64,000 nt of DNA. Origin: SIG587 sp045544035. GTDB lineage: Bacteria > Bacillota > Clostridia > Oscillospirales > Acutalibacteraceae. Position numbers and translations under genes: made by a program. This document shows positions 18,028-26,596 of this stretch, piece after piece (within the stretch, counting starts at the first letter, position 1; the number at the start of each line of letters is the position of its first letter). Location: NCBI GenBank assembly GCA_045544035.1, contig JAZPYE010000017.1, positions 149,616-213,615 on the forward strand, given 5' to 3'. The notes under the pieces are model-generated. The model did no database searches, was not told where the DNA came from, and saw nothing but the letters and a program-made list of their open reading frames with translations.

Positions 18028-18064
18028 GAGTCTGCACCTCCTTGAATTAACATTAGCAAAAATT

Positions 18065-18093
18065 ATATTAACACAAAGCTTGCAATAATGCAA
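18065..18093 (-). promoter_or_regulatory. Probable promoter of rpmB
   Basis: Minus strand TTGCAT (18088-18093), 17-base spacer, TAATAT (18065-18070), about 40 bases before the start codon. Confidence 0.6.
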
Positions 18094-18142
18094 GTGTTTT
18101 TTTGAAAAATTCAAATATTTGTTTTTTCTTATGAATAATGTC

Positions 18143-18171
18143 TTGAAAGAGGGTTGTTGTTTTGTTATAAT
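18143..18171 (+). promoter_or_regulatory. Sigma-A promoter of the HAD/MFS/dCMP deaminase genes
   Basis: TTGAAA (18143-18148), 17-base spacer, TATAAT (18166-18171). Transcription would begin near 18178, which supports the GTG at 18204 rather than the TTG at 18183 as the start of the next gene. Confidence 0.8.
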
Positions 18172-18203
18172 AAATAAATAAATTGTTTATTATGGGTGAT
18201 TGT

Positions 18204-18866
18204 GTGATTAAGGCAGTTTTATTTGATTTAGATGGCACCTTGGCAAATTCTCTTTTTGACCTTGCCTTTGCCACCAACCGCGCACTTAAAATGCACGGCT
18301 TTGGCGAACATCCAGTTGATAGTTATAAGTATTTCGTTGGCGATGGAATTCCCAAAATGATTGAGCGTGCACTTCCCGAAAACGCAAGAGATGCTGCCAC
18401 ACTCGAAAAGGTTAAAAAAGATTTTATCGATTATTATAAGGACCATCACAGCGACAGAACAAAAACCTATGACGGCGTTCCCGAGTTGCTGGCTGCCCTC
18501 AAGGAAATGGGACTTATTCTTGCGGTTGTAACCAACAAGGCAGAACCCCTTGCAAGGCAGCTGGTTTACGGCCTTTTAGGCGAGAAAACCTTTAATGCCG
18601 TAAACGGTCAAAGGGATGGAATTCCAAATAAACCCGACCCAACACTCGCTTTGCTTACTATGGAAGAACTCGGTGTGAAACCCGAAGAATGTGTTTTCCT
18701 TGGTGACACGGGAATGGATGTGCTGACAGGCGTTAATTCGGGAGCCTACCCCGTAGGGGAGCTTTGGGGTTACCGCGATGAGGCGGAGCTTAGAGCAAAC
18801 GGCGCCAAGGTTATTATAAATGAGCCAATGGAACTCATTTCTGTAATTAAGGAGCTTAATTCCTAA
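18204..18866 (+). CDS. HAD hydrolase, phosphoglycolate phosphatase-like
   Basis: Soluble phosphatase of the haloacid dehalogenase superfamily, about 220 residues. Motif I is VLFDLDGTLANS, motif II VVTNKAE, motif III Lys in NKPDPT, motif IV VFLGDTGMD, with a helical cap after motif I. The sequence most resembles Gph/PpaX phosphatases but the substrate is not fixed by sequence. GTG is chosen from the GGGTGAT ribosome site and the mapped promoter. One base separates it from the MFS gene. Confidence 0.85.
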   Translation: MIKAVLFDLDGTLANSLFDLAFATNRALKMHGFGEHPVDSYKYFVGDGIPKMIERALPENARDAATLEKVKKDFIDYYKDHHSDRTKTYDGVPELLAALKEMGLILAVVTNKAEPLARQLVYGLLGEKTFNAVNGQRDGIPNKPDPTLALLTMEELGVKPEECVFLGDTGMDVLTGVNSGAYPVGELWGYRDEAELRANGAKVIINEPMELISVIKELNS

Positions 18867-18867
18867 A

Positions 18868-20076
18868 ATGCAGCGTTACACCCAGACTAAAATTTCTTGC
18901 TATATCGGTTACATAGTTCAGGCAATTATCAACAATTTCCTGCCGCTTCTTTTTCTCATTTTCCAAACCGAATACAAGGTTTCCTACGAGGCGCTTGGCA
19001 GGCTTATTTTCATAAACTTTTTCGTGCAAATATCGGTGGACATAGTGTCGGTTAAGGCCGTTAAGCTTTTGGGATACAGAACAATCACCGTTTTAGCCCA
19101 CGCGATTGCCGCACTTGGTCTTGTGATGCTGGGCGTTCTCCCCATGCTTTTTCCCGAAAATGTTTATACCTGCCTTGTTATAGCCATTTTGTTTTATGCC
19201 ACTGGCAGTGGCATTATTGAGGTAATTATCAGCCCCATTGTTGAATATCTGCCGGGGGAGAAAAAGGCGGCAGAAATGTGCTTTCTCCATTCTTTTTACT
19301 GCTGGGGTCAGGTGCTCACTGTCATCGTTTCAACCGTTTTGCTTCGCCTGCTTGGCGGAAACTGGATGCTCCTTCCAATTATTTGGGCGGCTATTCCGTT
19401 TTTTAATATGTTTTCATTTATGCGCGTACCCCTTGTTATTCCTGAAAACGAGACAGAAAACAAGGGCGACAGCATACGGGTGCTGCTTAAAAACCGCAAG
19501 TTTTATAAGCTGCTTCTCTCAATGCTTTGTGCGGGAGCGAGTGAGATTGCCGTGGCACAGTGGTCCTCAATGTTCATTGAGCAGGCTCTGGGCGTTGATA
19601 AGGTTCTCGGCGATTTGCTGGGTCCCTGCGCGTTTGCAATTTTTATGGGCACGGGCAGAATTGTTTTCGGACTTCTCGGTGAAAAAATTTCCTTAAACCG
19701 CCTTATAACCATAAATGCGGTCCTTTGCTTTGTTTGCTATCTTGCTGTGTCATTTAGCTCATCGCCCGTTCTTTGCCTTATTTCCTGCGCGGTTTGCGGT
19801 TTTTCAGTCAGCCTTATGTGGCCTGGCACCTATTCGGTTGCCGCAAAGGAAATTCCAAATGGTGGCACCGCAATGTACGGTGTTCTTGCAATGCTTGGTG
19901 ATATGGGCTGTTCACTGGGCCCGTGGCTTGTGGGGCTGGTTGCCGATTTCGTAAACCTTCGGGCAGGCTTTCTCGTATGTAGCGTTTTCCCTGCGATAAT
20001 GTTCCTATCGGGCATTAGGGATGAAATAAAAAAATCCATTAAACTTAAAAGAGGTGCTTTTAATGAAACGCGATAA
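18868..20076 (+). CDS. MFS transporter, sugar-type
   Basis: A 402-residue, 12-helix major facilitator protein. It resembles the FHS/FucP-like branch in its layout and in motifs such as GSGIIEVIISPIVEYLPGEKK and the second-half FGLLGEKISLNR loop. Substrate unknown. No separate ribosome site is needed because translation can continue from the HAD gene one base upstream; it overlaps the start of the dCMP deaminase gene by 14 bases. Confidence 0.8.
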   Translation: MQRYTQTKISCYIGYIVQAIINNFLPLLFLIFQTEYKVSYEALGRLIFINFFVQISVDIVSVKAVKLLGYRTITVLAHAIAALGLVMLGVLPMLFPENVYTCLVIAILFYATGSGIIEVIISPIVEYLPGEKKAAEMCFLHSFYCWGQVLTVIVSTVLLRLLGGNWMLLPIIWAAIPFFNMFSFMRVPLVIPENETENKGDSIRVLLKNRKFYKLLLSMLCAGASEIAVAQWSSMFIEQALGVDKVLGDLLGPCAFAIFMGTGRIVFGLLGEKISLNRLITINAVLCFVCYLAVSFSSSPVLCLISCAVCGFSVSLMWPGTYSVAAKEIPNGGTAMYGVLAMLGDMGCSLGPWLVGLVADFVNLRAGFLVCSVFPAIMFLSGIRDEIKKSIKLKRGAFNETR

Positions 20077-20542
20077 CTATATTACCTGGGATGAATATTT
20101 TATGGGCATAGCCCTTTTATCCTCACAGCGCAGTAAGGATCCCTCCACACAGGTGGGCGCCTGCATTGTTAATGATGAGAACAGAATTCTTTCCATGGGC
20201 TATAACGGTATGCCGTTTTGTTGCAGTGATGATGTTTATCCTTGGGAAAGAAACGGCACAGCACAGGATACAAAATATATGTACGTGTGCCATGCCGAAT
20301 TAAATGCAATATTAAATTATAGAGGTGGCTCTTTAAAGGGCTCAAGAGTTTATGTAACTTTGTTCCCCTGCAATGAGTGTGCAAAGGCAATTATCCAGGC
20401 AGGTATCAAGGAAATTGTTTACATGCAGGATAAGTATGCCGACACCGATGCCGTTATCTGTGCTAAAAGAATGCTTGATAGCGCAGGGGTTAAATACCGT
20501 CAGTATAACCAGACCAAAAACACCGTTGAATTAAAGCTGTAA
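20063..20542 (+). CDS. dCMP deaminase
   Basis: Deaminates dCMP to dUMP for thymidylate synthesis; ComEB-like. The 159 residues contain the zinc sites CHAELNAI (His and catalytic Glu) and PCNECAK, plus GYNGMPFCCSD, typical of deoxycytidylate deaminases. The ATG at 20063 follows AAAGAGGTG; an in-frame GTG three codons upstream lies within that site. It overlaps the MFS gene at its start and the convergent pseudouridine synthase by 12 bases at its end. Confidence 0.9.
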   Translation: MKRDNYITWDEYFMGIALLSSQRSKDPSTQVGACIVNDENRILSMGYNGMPFCCSDDVYPWERNGTAQDTKYMYVCHAELNAILNYRGGSLKGSRVYVTLFPCNECAKAIIQAGIKEIVYMQDKYADTDAVICAKRMLDSAGVKYRQYNQTKNTVELKL

Positions 20543-21493
20543 GCCGAAAACTTCGCTTGCAAACCAAACCTTCTGGGCCTTAAATTCTTTTCCATCAAGG
20601 TAGTTAAGAAGTCCTGCATCGGTTTTAAAGTTAAATTTAAGCTTGTATGAGTAAAGCGCCTGCTTATCGAAGCCAAGCTTTTTGTCTCCCGCCAGCTTTC
20701 CATATTTACCGTCCCCCAAAAGGGGATGACCGATGGATGCCATGTGTGCTCTTATTTGGTGGGTACGACCTGTTAAAAGCTCAATTTTCAAAAGGCTTAT
20801 GTCGCCCTTTTGGCGAATAACCTCATAGCGGGTTTTAATGGAAAGGTTTCGGTCACTTTTTTGCTTTGATAAATAAACCTTGTTTTTGCTTTCGTTTTTC
20901 TCTAAAAAGCCTTCAAGGGTTGCGGCCCTCGGTATGGGTGTTCCGTGCACCGCCGCAAGATAAAATTTATCAATTTCTCTAAGTTTTATTTTGTCGCAAA
21001 GAATGCGCAGAGCTTCGGCATTTTTTGCGGCAATAACAATTCCGCCCGTGTTTCGGTCAATTCGGTTGGCAAGGGCAGGCTTAAAGCTATTTTCCTTTTC
21101 GGGGTCAAATTCACCCTTCTCGTAAAGATATTTTTGAATTCTTGTAATGAGGGTGTCGTTGTATTCGTTTTCATCGGGGTGAACAAGCACACCCTGAGCC
21201 TTATCGGCAAGAAGAATGTTTTCATCCTCGTAAATAACGGTAAGATTTTTTGAGGCCGAAAGAAAATCGTATTTTGGTGTTGCAGCCTCAAAAAACTCAT
21301 CCTTTAAATAGGCAGTTACAACATCTCCCGCAATCAGGCGTGTGCTGATTTCGGCACGCTTGCCGTTGACCTTAATGTCCTTCTTGCGAATGGCCTTGTA
21401 CATCATAGAAGCAGGTAGCTTTGGTGCCGCCTTGCTTAAAAATTTGTCAAGACGCTGGTTGGCATCGTTTTCAGTTATCGTAAACTGTTTCAT
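20531..21493 (-). CDS. RluA-family RNA pseudouridine synthase
   Basis: Predicted to isomerise uridine in ribosomal RNA. The 320 residues have an N-terminal S4 RNA-binding domain (ENDANQRLDKFLSK), then the synthase domain with the catalytic Asp in ANRIDRNTGGIVIAAK and the C-terminal GRTHQIRAHMASIGHPLLGD motif. RluC-like, but the target site is not determined. AAAGGAG lies six bases before the ATG. It converges on the dCMP deaminase gene with a 12-base overlap, so no terminator separates them. Confidence 0.9.
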   Translation of the reverse strand: MKQFTITENDANQRLDKFLSKAAPKLPASMMYKAIRKKDIKVNGKRAEISTRLIAGDVVTAYLKDEFFEAATPKYDFLSASKNLTVIYEDENILLADKAQGVLVHPDENEYNDTLITRIQKYLYEKGEFDPEKENSFKPALANRIDRNTGGIVIAAKNAEALRILCDKIKLREIDKFYLAAVHGTPIPRAATLEGFLEKNESKNKVYLSKQKSDRNLSIKTRYEVIRQKGDISLLKIELLTGRTHQIRAHMASIGHPLLGDGKYGKLAGDKKLGFDKQALYSYKLKFNFKTDAGLLNYLDGKEFKAQKVWFASEVFGLQL

Positions 21494-21519
21494 AATTTCT
21501 CCTTTAAGTTGGTGGTAAA

Positions 21520-22227
21520 ATGGCAAATATGAGCGATGAAGAAAAGAAGCTTCGCGAGGGTCATAGACAGCGTATGAAAAAGCAGTTTATGGAAATGGAA
21601 AACACCAAGGATTTTCCCGATTATCAGTTGCTTGAAATGTTGCTTTTTTACGCACTTCCAAGGGTTGACACCCGTTTAACGGCAAAAAGGCTTTTAAACG
21701 AGTTTGGCTCCTTTTCAGGGGTATTTAATACCGATGCAAATAATTTTAAAAGGGTAAAGGGCGTAACCGAAAATCTTTCGGTATTTTTAAAGCTTATTTT
21801 AACGGCGGCAAGGCGCTACCACGAAAGTGAAGCCAAGAAACGCTCGTTTAAAACCGTGAAGGACTATGGCGCCTTTCTTTTGGAGCAGTACCACGGCGCC
21901 AAGGCCGAAATGATGTCCATGATAAGCCTAAATTCTAAATACGAGTTTGTATCCTTTGACATAATCAGCACAGGGGAAAGCGATTCGGTCACCGTAAGTG
22001 CTAAAAAGATTGTGGAAAAGGTGCTTAAAAACGGCGCTAATTCGGTTATCATTGCCCACAATCATCCGAGTGGAATTGCCATTCCTTCGGTGAGTGATGC
22101 CGAGGCCACTGTTAATATTAAAAGACTGCTCGCCCAGGTTGGAGTTAACCTTGTAGACCATGTTGTTCTTGAGGAAAACGATTATGTGTCAATGGCGCAG
22201 TCGGCAGAATATACACACATATTTTAA
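21520..22227 (+). CDS. radC: RadC/JAB-domain protein
   Basis: A 235-residue protein with an N-terminal helix-hairpin-helix-like region (about residues 35-90) and a C-terminal JAB/MPN domain with the metal motif HNHPSG followed by SDAE. Despite the name, the RadC family has no settled DNA-repair role. The divergent rluA-type gene starts only 26 bases away, so any promoter must lie within a coding region. Confidence 0.88.
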   Translation: MANMSDEEKKLREGHRQRMKKQFMEMENTKDFPDYQLLEMLLFYALPRVDTRLTAKRLLNEFGSFSGVFNTDANNFKRVKGVTENLSVFLKLILTAARRYHESEAKKRSFKTVKDYGAFLLEQYHGAKAEMMSMISLNSKYEFVSFDIISTGESDSVTVSAKKIVEKVLKNGANSVIIAHNHPSGIAIPSVSDAEATVNIKRLLAQVGVNLVDHVVLEENDYVSMAQSAEYTHIF

Positions 22228-22261
22228 ATCATTATATATCAGATTTTTAAAAAAGGCAATT

Positions 22262-22519
22262 AAAACGGCACCAACGGGTGTTGTTTTTAGGGATGAAATG
22301 CCTAAAAAAGCAAATTTTTGCGGTCTAATGTGTTAAAAAGCCGTGGTACGCGTCAGCGTTACCACGGCTTTTCGCCTTTTATCCCACTAAAAATTTTTCT
22401 TTTTTAGGTGCTAGCAGTTTTGTAAGTATAAATGTGGTTTGATTTCGAAACAAGAAAGCATACAAATTTAGTTGAAAAACCAATTAATCCCTAAGAACAA
22501 CACCCAAAAGTGCCGTTTT
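22262..22519. repeat. 258-base inverted-repeat element; candidate structured RNA or MITE
   Basis: The ends, 22262-22294 and 22487-22519, are reverse complements with about 29 pairs in 33 (two 10-base blocks AAAACGGCAC and GGGTGTTGTT, a 4-base mismatch loop between, then TTAGGGAT). Inside are two further arms. CCTAAAAAAG (22301) pairs with CTTTTTTAGG (22399) and encloses a perfect 13-base hairpin at 22336-22372. TTTGTA (22419) pairs with TACAAA (22461). Drawn as RNA this is a three-way junction. No open frame and no clear promoter is seen; the inner hairpin may also end radC transcripts. It could equally be a non-autonomous mobile element with 33-base terminal repeats. Confidence 0.6.
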
Positions 22520-22573
22520 TTGTTCTTATAAGGGCGTATCTTTCATAAAATTTTCTTGTATAGGGGGATTTTT

Positions 22574-23785
22574 ATGAAGAAAATTTCAGCAATATTTTTA
22601 AGCCTGGCGCTAATTCTTACCTTTGCTTTTCCTTGTAGCGCAAAAACCGTTTCAATGGAGTATGAAGCTACCGATTTAGATGTTCCGCTTTCATCGGTAA
22701 CCACTGCAGGGGAAATTGGCCAAACCCTTGATGTGAGGGCTAAAAGCTGCATTTTAATGGAGGTTAAAACGGGCAAAATTCTTTATGAGGATAATGCCGA
22801 TGAAGTAACTGCACCTGCATCTATCACAAAGATTATGTCTCTTGTTTTAATAATGGAGGCTCTTGATGATGGCCGTTTAACACTTGACACCGTGGTCACC
22901 GCCAGCGAACACGCATGCAGTATGGGCGGTTCTCAAATTTGGCTTGAACCAAATGAACAAATGACTGTTGATGACCTGCTTAAAGCCACCGTTATCGCCT
23001 CGGCAAACGATGCCACCGTGGCTCTTGCCGAAGCCGTTTCGGGCAGCGAAGAAACATTTGTTGATGAAATGAACAAAAAGGCAAAAGCACTTGGAATGAA
23101 CAGCACCACCTTCATAAACTGCACAGGTCTTGATGCCGAAGGTCATACAACTACTGCCCACGATGTTGCACTTATGTCAAGGGAACTTATCGGCCACGAG
23201 CTTATAAAACAATATTCCACTGTGTGGATGGAAACGCTGCGAAACGGGGAAAGTGAGCTTGTTAACACTAATAAGCTGGTAAGGTTTTATGAGGGCTGCA
23301 CGGGTCTTAAAACGGGCACTACCTCAAAGGCAGGCTATTGTTTAAGCGCCACCGCTAAAAAAAACGGAATGGAGCTTGTGGCCGTGGTTATGGACGGTCA
23401 GACCAGCGGCGACCGTTTTGAGGGCGCTAAAAAGCTTTTAAACTATGGCTTTGCAAACTACACCTTTTCATCTCTAGAGGCCGATTTAGGAGAAAACACC
23501 TCGGTAGCCGTTAAAAACGGCACCGAGGGCACCGTTGTAGTTCGGGCAGGGGAGAAGCTTGACCTTCTCTTAAAACGCAGTGAAAACGGAAAAATAACCC
23601 AGGAAATCGACCTCGAACCCGAAATTATTGCACCAGTTAAGGCGGGGCAAAAGGTGGGCACGGTCAGTTTCTGGCTTGATGGTAAGGAACTTGGAAGTGT
23701 GGATATTGTTACCGAAAATGAGGTCCCGAAGCTGAATTTCGGCATCGTTTTTTTGCGACTAATGCTCTGTCTATTCAAATTGTAG
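22574..23785 (+). CDS. dacF: D-alanyl-D-alanine carboxypeptidase (DacF-like)
   Basis: Trims the terminal D-Ala of peptidoglycan stem peptides outside the membrane. The 403-residue protein has a signal peptide (about residues 1-23), then the penicillin-binding triad S83-I-T-K86, S143-A-N145 and K246-T-G, followed by the PBP5-type C-terminal beta domain and a hydrophobic C-terminal segment that probably anchors it. Start: AGGGGG precedes the ATG at 22574; an upstream TTG is not supported. Whether it is the vegetative DacA or the sporulation DacF type cannot be told from sequence alone. Confidence 0.88.
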   Translation: MKKISAIFLSLALILTFAFPCSAKTVSMEYEATDLDVPLSSVTTAGEIGQTLDVRAKSCILMEVKTGKILYEDNADEVTAPASITKIMSLVLIMEALDDGRLTLDTVVTASEHACSMGGSQIWLEPNEQMTVDDLLKATVIASANDATVALAEAVSGSEETFVDEMNKKAKALGMNSTTFINCTGLDAEGHTTTAHDVALMSRELIGHELIKQYSTVWMETLRNGESELVNTNKLVRFYEGCTGLKTGTTSKAGYCLSATAKKNGMELVAVVMDGQTSGDRFEGAKKLLNYGFANYTFSSLEADLGENTSVAVKNGTEGTVVVRAGEKLDLLLKRSENGKITQEIDLEPEIIAPVKAGQKVGTVSFWLDGKELGSVDIVTENEVPKLNFGIVFLRLMLCLFKL

Positions 23786-23816
23786 AAAAAAAGTGTAATA
23801 TAGCGAAAGAATTATG

Positions 23817-23845
23817 TTGAAAATTCTCAAGAAATATAGTAATAT
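23817..23845 (+). promoter_or_regulatory. Probable sigma-A promoter of pgi
   Basis: TTGAAA (23817-23822), 17-base spacer, TAATAT (23840-23845), about 45 bases before the ATG. Confidence 0.7.
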
Positions 23846-23889
23846 ATAAATATAAAAGATAGCCAAATATCAGAAAGAGGCGAAATCAC

Positions 23890-25224
23890 ATGGCACTTAA
23901 GCTGAATTCAAACTATGCAGCACCTTTTTTGCGTGAAAATGATGTCAAGGGTTTAACCGAACAGGTTGCCGTTGCTCACAATCAACTTAAAAACGGAACA
24001 GGTCTCGGCAACGATTTTATCGGTTGGGTTAATTTGCCTTTTGAATATGATAAAGAGGAATTTTCCCGCATTAAAGCAGCCGCAGAAAAAATCAAAAGTG
24101 ATACCGATGTTTTAATCGTAATCGGTATCGGCGGCTCCTATCTCGGCGCCCGTGCCGCTATTGAATTTTTAAAGGGTCCTTATTATAATTCTCTTAAAAA
24201 CGGCGTTCCCGAAATTTACTTTGCAGGTAACAGCATTTCGGGCAGTGCCCTTAGCGACATTTTGAGTCTTTGCGAGGGCAAGCGCGTTTCCCTTAACATC
24301 ATTTCGAAATCAGGCACCACAACCGAGCCTGCCGTTGCTTTCCGCGTGCTTCGCAAGATGCTTGAGGAAAAATACGGTGAGGAAGAGGCCGCACGCCGCA
24401 TTTATTGCACCACCGATAAGTGCCGTGGCACACTCAAAAAGCTTGCCGATGAAAAGGGCTATGAGTGCTTTGTTATTCCTGATGATGTTGGCGGCCGTTT
24501 CTCGGTGCTCACTGCAGTTGGTCTTTTGCCCATTGCTGCCGCAGGTGCCGACATTGATGCCCTAATGCAGGGCGCAGCAGATGCCGCTAAGGATTATGAC
24601 ACCCCTGATTTAGAGCAAAATGATTGCTATAAATATGCCGCTCTTCGCAACGCTCTTTACCGCAAGGGTAAAGAAATAGAACTGCTAGTTAGCTATGAGC
24701 CTCGTTTTACAATGATGGCTGAATGGTTTAAACAGCTTTATGGGGAGAGCGAAGGCAAGGATAACAAGGGTCTTTTCCCCGCATCGGTTGTTTTCTCAAC
24801 CGACCTTCACTCAATGGGTCAGTACATTCAGGATGGCAAGCGCATTCTCTTCGAAACCGTTGTTACCATTGGGGACTGCGGCAACGATGTTATCATTGAA
24901 AAGGAAGCCGATGATGGCGACGGCCTTAACTTCCTTGCAGGAAAACCGATGTCTTTTGTAAATGAAAAGGCATTCCAGGGCACCGTTCTTGCTCACACTG
25001 ATGGTGGCGTGCCTAACCTCGTTATCAGTCTTGATAAGGCAGATGAAGCACACCTTGGCAGACTTATTTATTTCTTTGAAAAGGCCTGCGCAATTTCGGG
25101 TTATATGCTGGGTGTTAATCCCTTTGACCAACCCGGTGTTGAAAGCTATAAAAAGAATATGTTTGCCCTCCTCGGTAAACCCGGTTTTGAGGCTGCAAAG
25201 GCCGAGCTTGAGGCAAGACTTTAA
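23890..25224 (+). CDS. pgi: Glucose-6-phosphate isomerase
   Basis: Interconverts glucose-6-phosphate and fructose-6-phosphate in glycolysis. The 444-residue short form is usual in Firmicutes. Typical stretches are VIGIGGSYLGARAAIEF, ISKSGTTTEPAVAFR (sugar-phosphate binding), and YGESEGKDNKGLFP with the catalytic Glu region. GAGGCG precedes the ATG and a sigma-A-like promoter lies upstream. Confidence 0.95.
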   Translation: MALKLNSNYAAPFLRENDVKGLTEQVAVAHNQLKNGTGLGNDFIGWVNLPFEYDKEEFSRIKAAAEKIKSDTDVLIVIGIGGSYLGARAAIEFLKGPYYNSLKNGVPEIYFAGNSISGSALSDILSLCEGKRVSLNIISKSGTTTEPAVAFRVLRKMLEEKYGEEEAARRIYCTTDKCRGTLKKLADEKGYECFVIPDDVGGRFSVLTAVGLLPIAAAGADIDALMQGAADAAKDYDTPDLEQNDCYKYAALRNALYRKGKEIELLVSYEPRFTMMAEWFKQLYGESEGKDNKGLFPASVVFSTDLHSMGQYIQDGKRILFETVVTIGDCGNDVIIEKEADDGDGLNFLAGKPMSFVNEKAFQGTVLAHTDGGVPNLVISLDKADEAHLGRLIYFFEKACAISGYMLGVNPFDQPGVESYKKNMFALLGKPGFEAAKAELEARL

Positions 25225-25278
25225 AATTTAGAAGCAACTGTCACCCGGCAGTTAATAATATAAAAGGAGCTGGTAAGA

Positions 25279-25695
25279 ATGATTAAACTTATCATCGGAA
25301 AAAAAGGTTCAGGAAAAACTAAAAAGCTTATTGACATGGTAAACAGCGCCGCTGAAACCAGTAACGGCAATGTTGTTTGCGTGGAAAAAGGCGACACCCT
25401 GACTTTTAGCATCACACATAAGGTTAGATTGATTGATGCCGAGCATTTTGGCATTTCGGGATATAATGAGTATTATGGTATGCTTTGCGGCATTAACGCA
25501 GGCAATCACGATGTTACCCATATTTTCGGCGATGCAACACTTCGCATCGGTTCACGCGATTATGAGGAGCTTTATGATTTCCTTGACAGAGTTTCTGCTC
25601 TTGCAGAGGAAAGCAACATTATTTTCTGCTTCACCCTTTCCTGTGATGAGGCTGACCTGCCTGCTAAGATTTTTGAAGTAGCGCAAAAAGCATAA
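25279..25695 (+). CDS. Small P-loop NTPase-like protein, unknown function
   Basis: A 138-residue soluble protein. A Walker A motif GKKGSGKT occupies residues 7-14 right after the first beta strand (MIKLII), and IIFCFTLSCDEA near residue 115 may be a Walker B-type strand. It is too short for a full ATPase domain and no family name can be given. GGAG ten bases before the ATG. Positioned between pgi and a cyclophilin gene. Confidence 0.75.
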   Translation: MIKLIIGKKGSGKTKKLIDMVNSAAETSNGNVVCVEKGDTLTFSITHKVRLIDAEHFGISGYNEYYGMLCGINAGNHDVTHIFGDATLRIGSRDYEELYDFLDRVSALAEESNIIFCFTLSCDEADLPAKIFEVAQKA

Positions 25696-25712
25696 TTTTT
25701 CAAAAACATAAA

Positions 25713-25750
25713 AACGCTCGACAAGGAGTTATTGTGCCTTGTCGGGCGTT
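25713..25750 (+). other. Hairpin in the leader of the cyclophilin gene
   Basis: AACGCTCGACAAGG and CCTTGTCGGGCGTT can pair along 14 positions with a 10-base loop. No T tract follows, so it is not a standard terminator; it ends 26 bases before the cyclophilin ATG. Confidence 0.45.
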
Positions 25751-25775
25751 AAAGTCTTTAAAGGAGAATTTCAAA

Positions 25776-26372
25776 ATGTCAAAGCAAACAAATAAACCAG
25801 CAGTCGGCGATACTATTGCTGTTATGCACACAAATATGGGAGATATTTTCATTAAACTTTTTGTGAATGAGGTGCCTAAAACCACCGAGAACTTTATCAC
25901 ACACGCAAAAAACGGCTACTATAACGGTCTCATTTTTCACCGCGTTATTAAGGATTTTATGATTCAGGGCGGTGACCCCACAGGCACAGGTATGGGGGGA
26001 GAGAGCATTTGGGGAGTTCCCTTTGCCGATGAATTTGATGTTGACCTTCATAACCTTCGCGGCGCCCTTTCAATGGCAAACGCGGGACCCGGCACCAACG
26101 GCAGCCAGTTCTTTATTGTTCAGGCCGACACTGTTCCAGCTAATATGCTCTCCCAAATGAAGCAAATCGGTCCCGATAATTTCCCTGATGATATTATTGA
26201 GGATTACGCTGCTTTAGGCGGCACACCCTGGCTTGATTTCCGTCACAGCGTGTTCGGTCAGGTTTATGAGGGAATGGATGTTGTTGACAAAATTGCAAAT
26301 GTTAAAACCGTAGCAAACGACAAACCCGAAAGTGATGTTATCATAGAAAGTATTGAAATTAAAATACTTTAA
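25776..26372 (+). CDS. Cyclophilin-type peptidyl-prolyl isomerase
   Basis: Cytoplasmic folding catalyst, 198 residues, without signal peptide. Cyclophilin motifs seen are YYNGLIFHRVIKDFMIQGGDP (active-site Arg in FHRV), GTNGSQFFIV (Gln and Phe of the active site) and HSVFGQVYEGMDVVDKI. AAAGGAG lies before the ATG at 25776; the longer upstream reading runs through the leader hairpin and is rejected. Monocistronic, with a terminator behind it. Confidence 0.92.
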   Translation: MSKQTNKPAVGDTIAVMHTNMGDIFIKLFVNEVPKTTENFITHAKNGYYNGLIFHRVIKDFMIQGGDPTGTGMGGESIWGVPFADEFDVDLHNLRGALSMANAGPGTNGSQFFIVQADTVPANMLSQMKQIGPDNFPDDIIEDYAALGGTPWLDFRHSVFGQVYEGMDVVDKIANVKTVANDKPESDVIIESIEIKIL

Positions 26373-26383
26373 ATAAAAAGAAA

Positions 26384-26415
26384 AAAGCCGTGTCGGGGAA
26401 GGACTCGGCTTTTCT
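26384..26415 (+). terminator. Terminator after the cyclophilin gene
   Basis: AAAAAGCCG and CGGCTTTTT with an interrupted upper stem (GTC/GAC), ending in TTTCTCTTTT. Confidence 0.8.
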
Positions 26416-26425
26416 CTTTTAAGGG

Positions 26426-26583
26426 GTTTGAGGAGAGATTCCTCTATTAAGAGAGGAATGTGCAGGGCAAATGCGGCTTTCACCCTTGCACGAGTATATA
26501 ATACACTTAATTTTTGAACTTTTAATGAACTGTTTTTAAACAAATGTATAATTTTTTGTTAAGCGTCAAGAATATTTGACGGA
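26426..26583 (+). promoter_or_regulatory. Leader with three hairpins before the M23 gene
   Basis: Hairpin ATTCCTCT/AGAGGAAT (about 26440-26460), a second one GTGCAGGG/CCCTTGCAC (about 26460-26490), and a third CGTCAA/TTGACG (26564-26581) whose 3' arm runs into the GGAGG ribosome site of the next gene. The third could lower access to the site. No convincing sigma-A promoter was found here. Confidence 0.35.
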
Positions 26584-26596
26584 GGCGAAAAATTAT

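Noticed and set aside
20531..20542. Sequencing frameshift at the overlap of two convergent genes
   Set aside because: Both proteins end normally for their families, so the 12-base convergent overlap is real.
22334..22372. Simple radC terminator as the full explanation of the region
   Set aside because: The hairpin could terminate, but it is nested inside two further pairs of long complementary arms that a terminator does not need.
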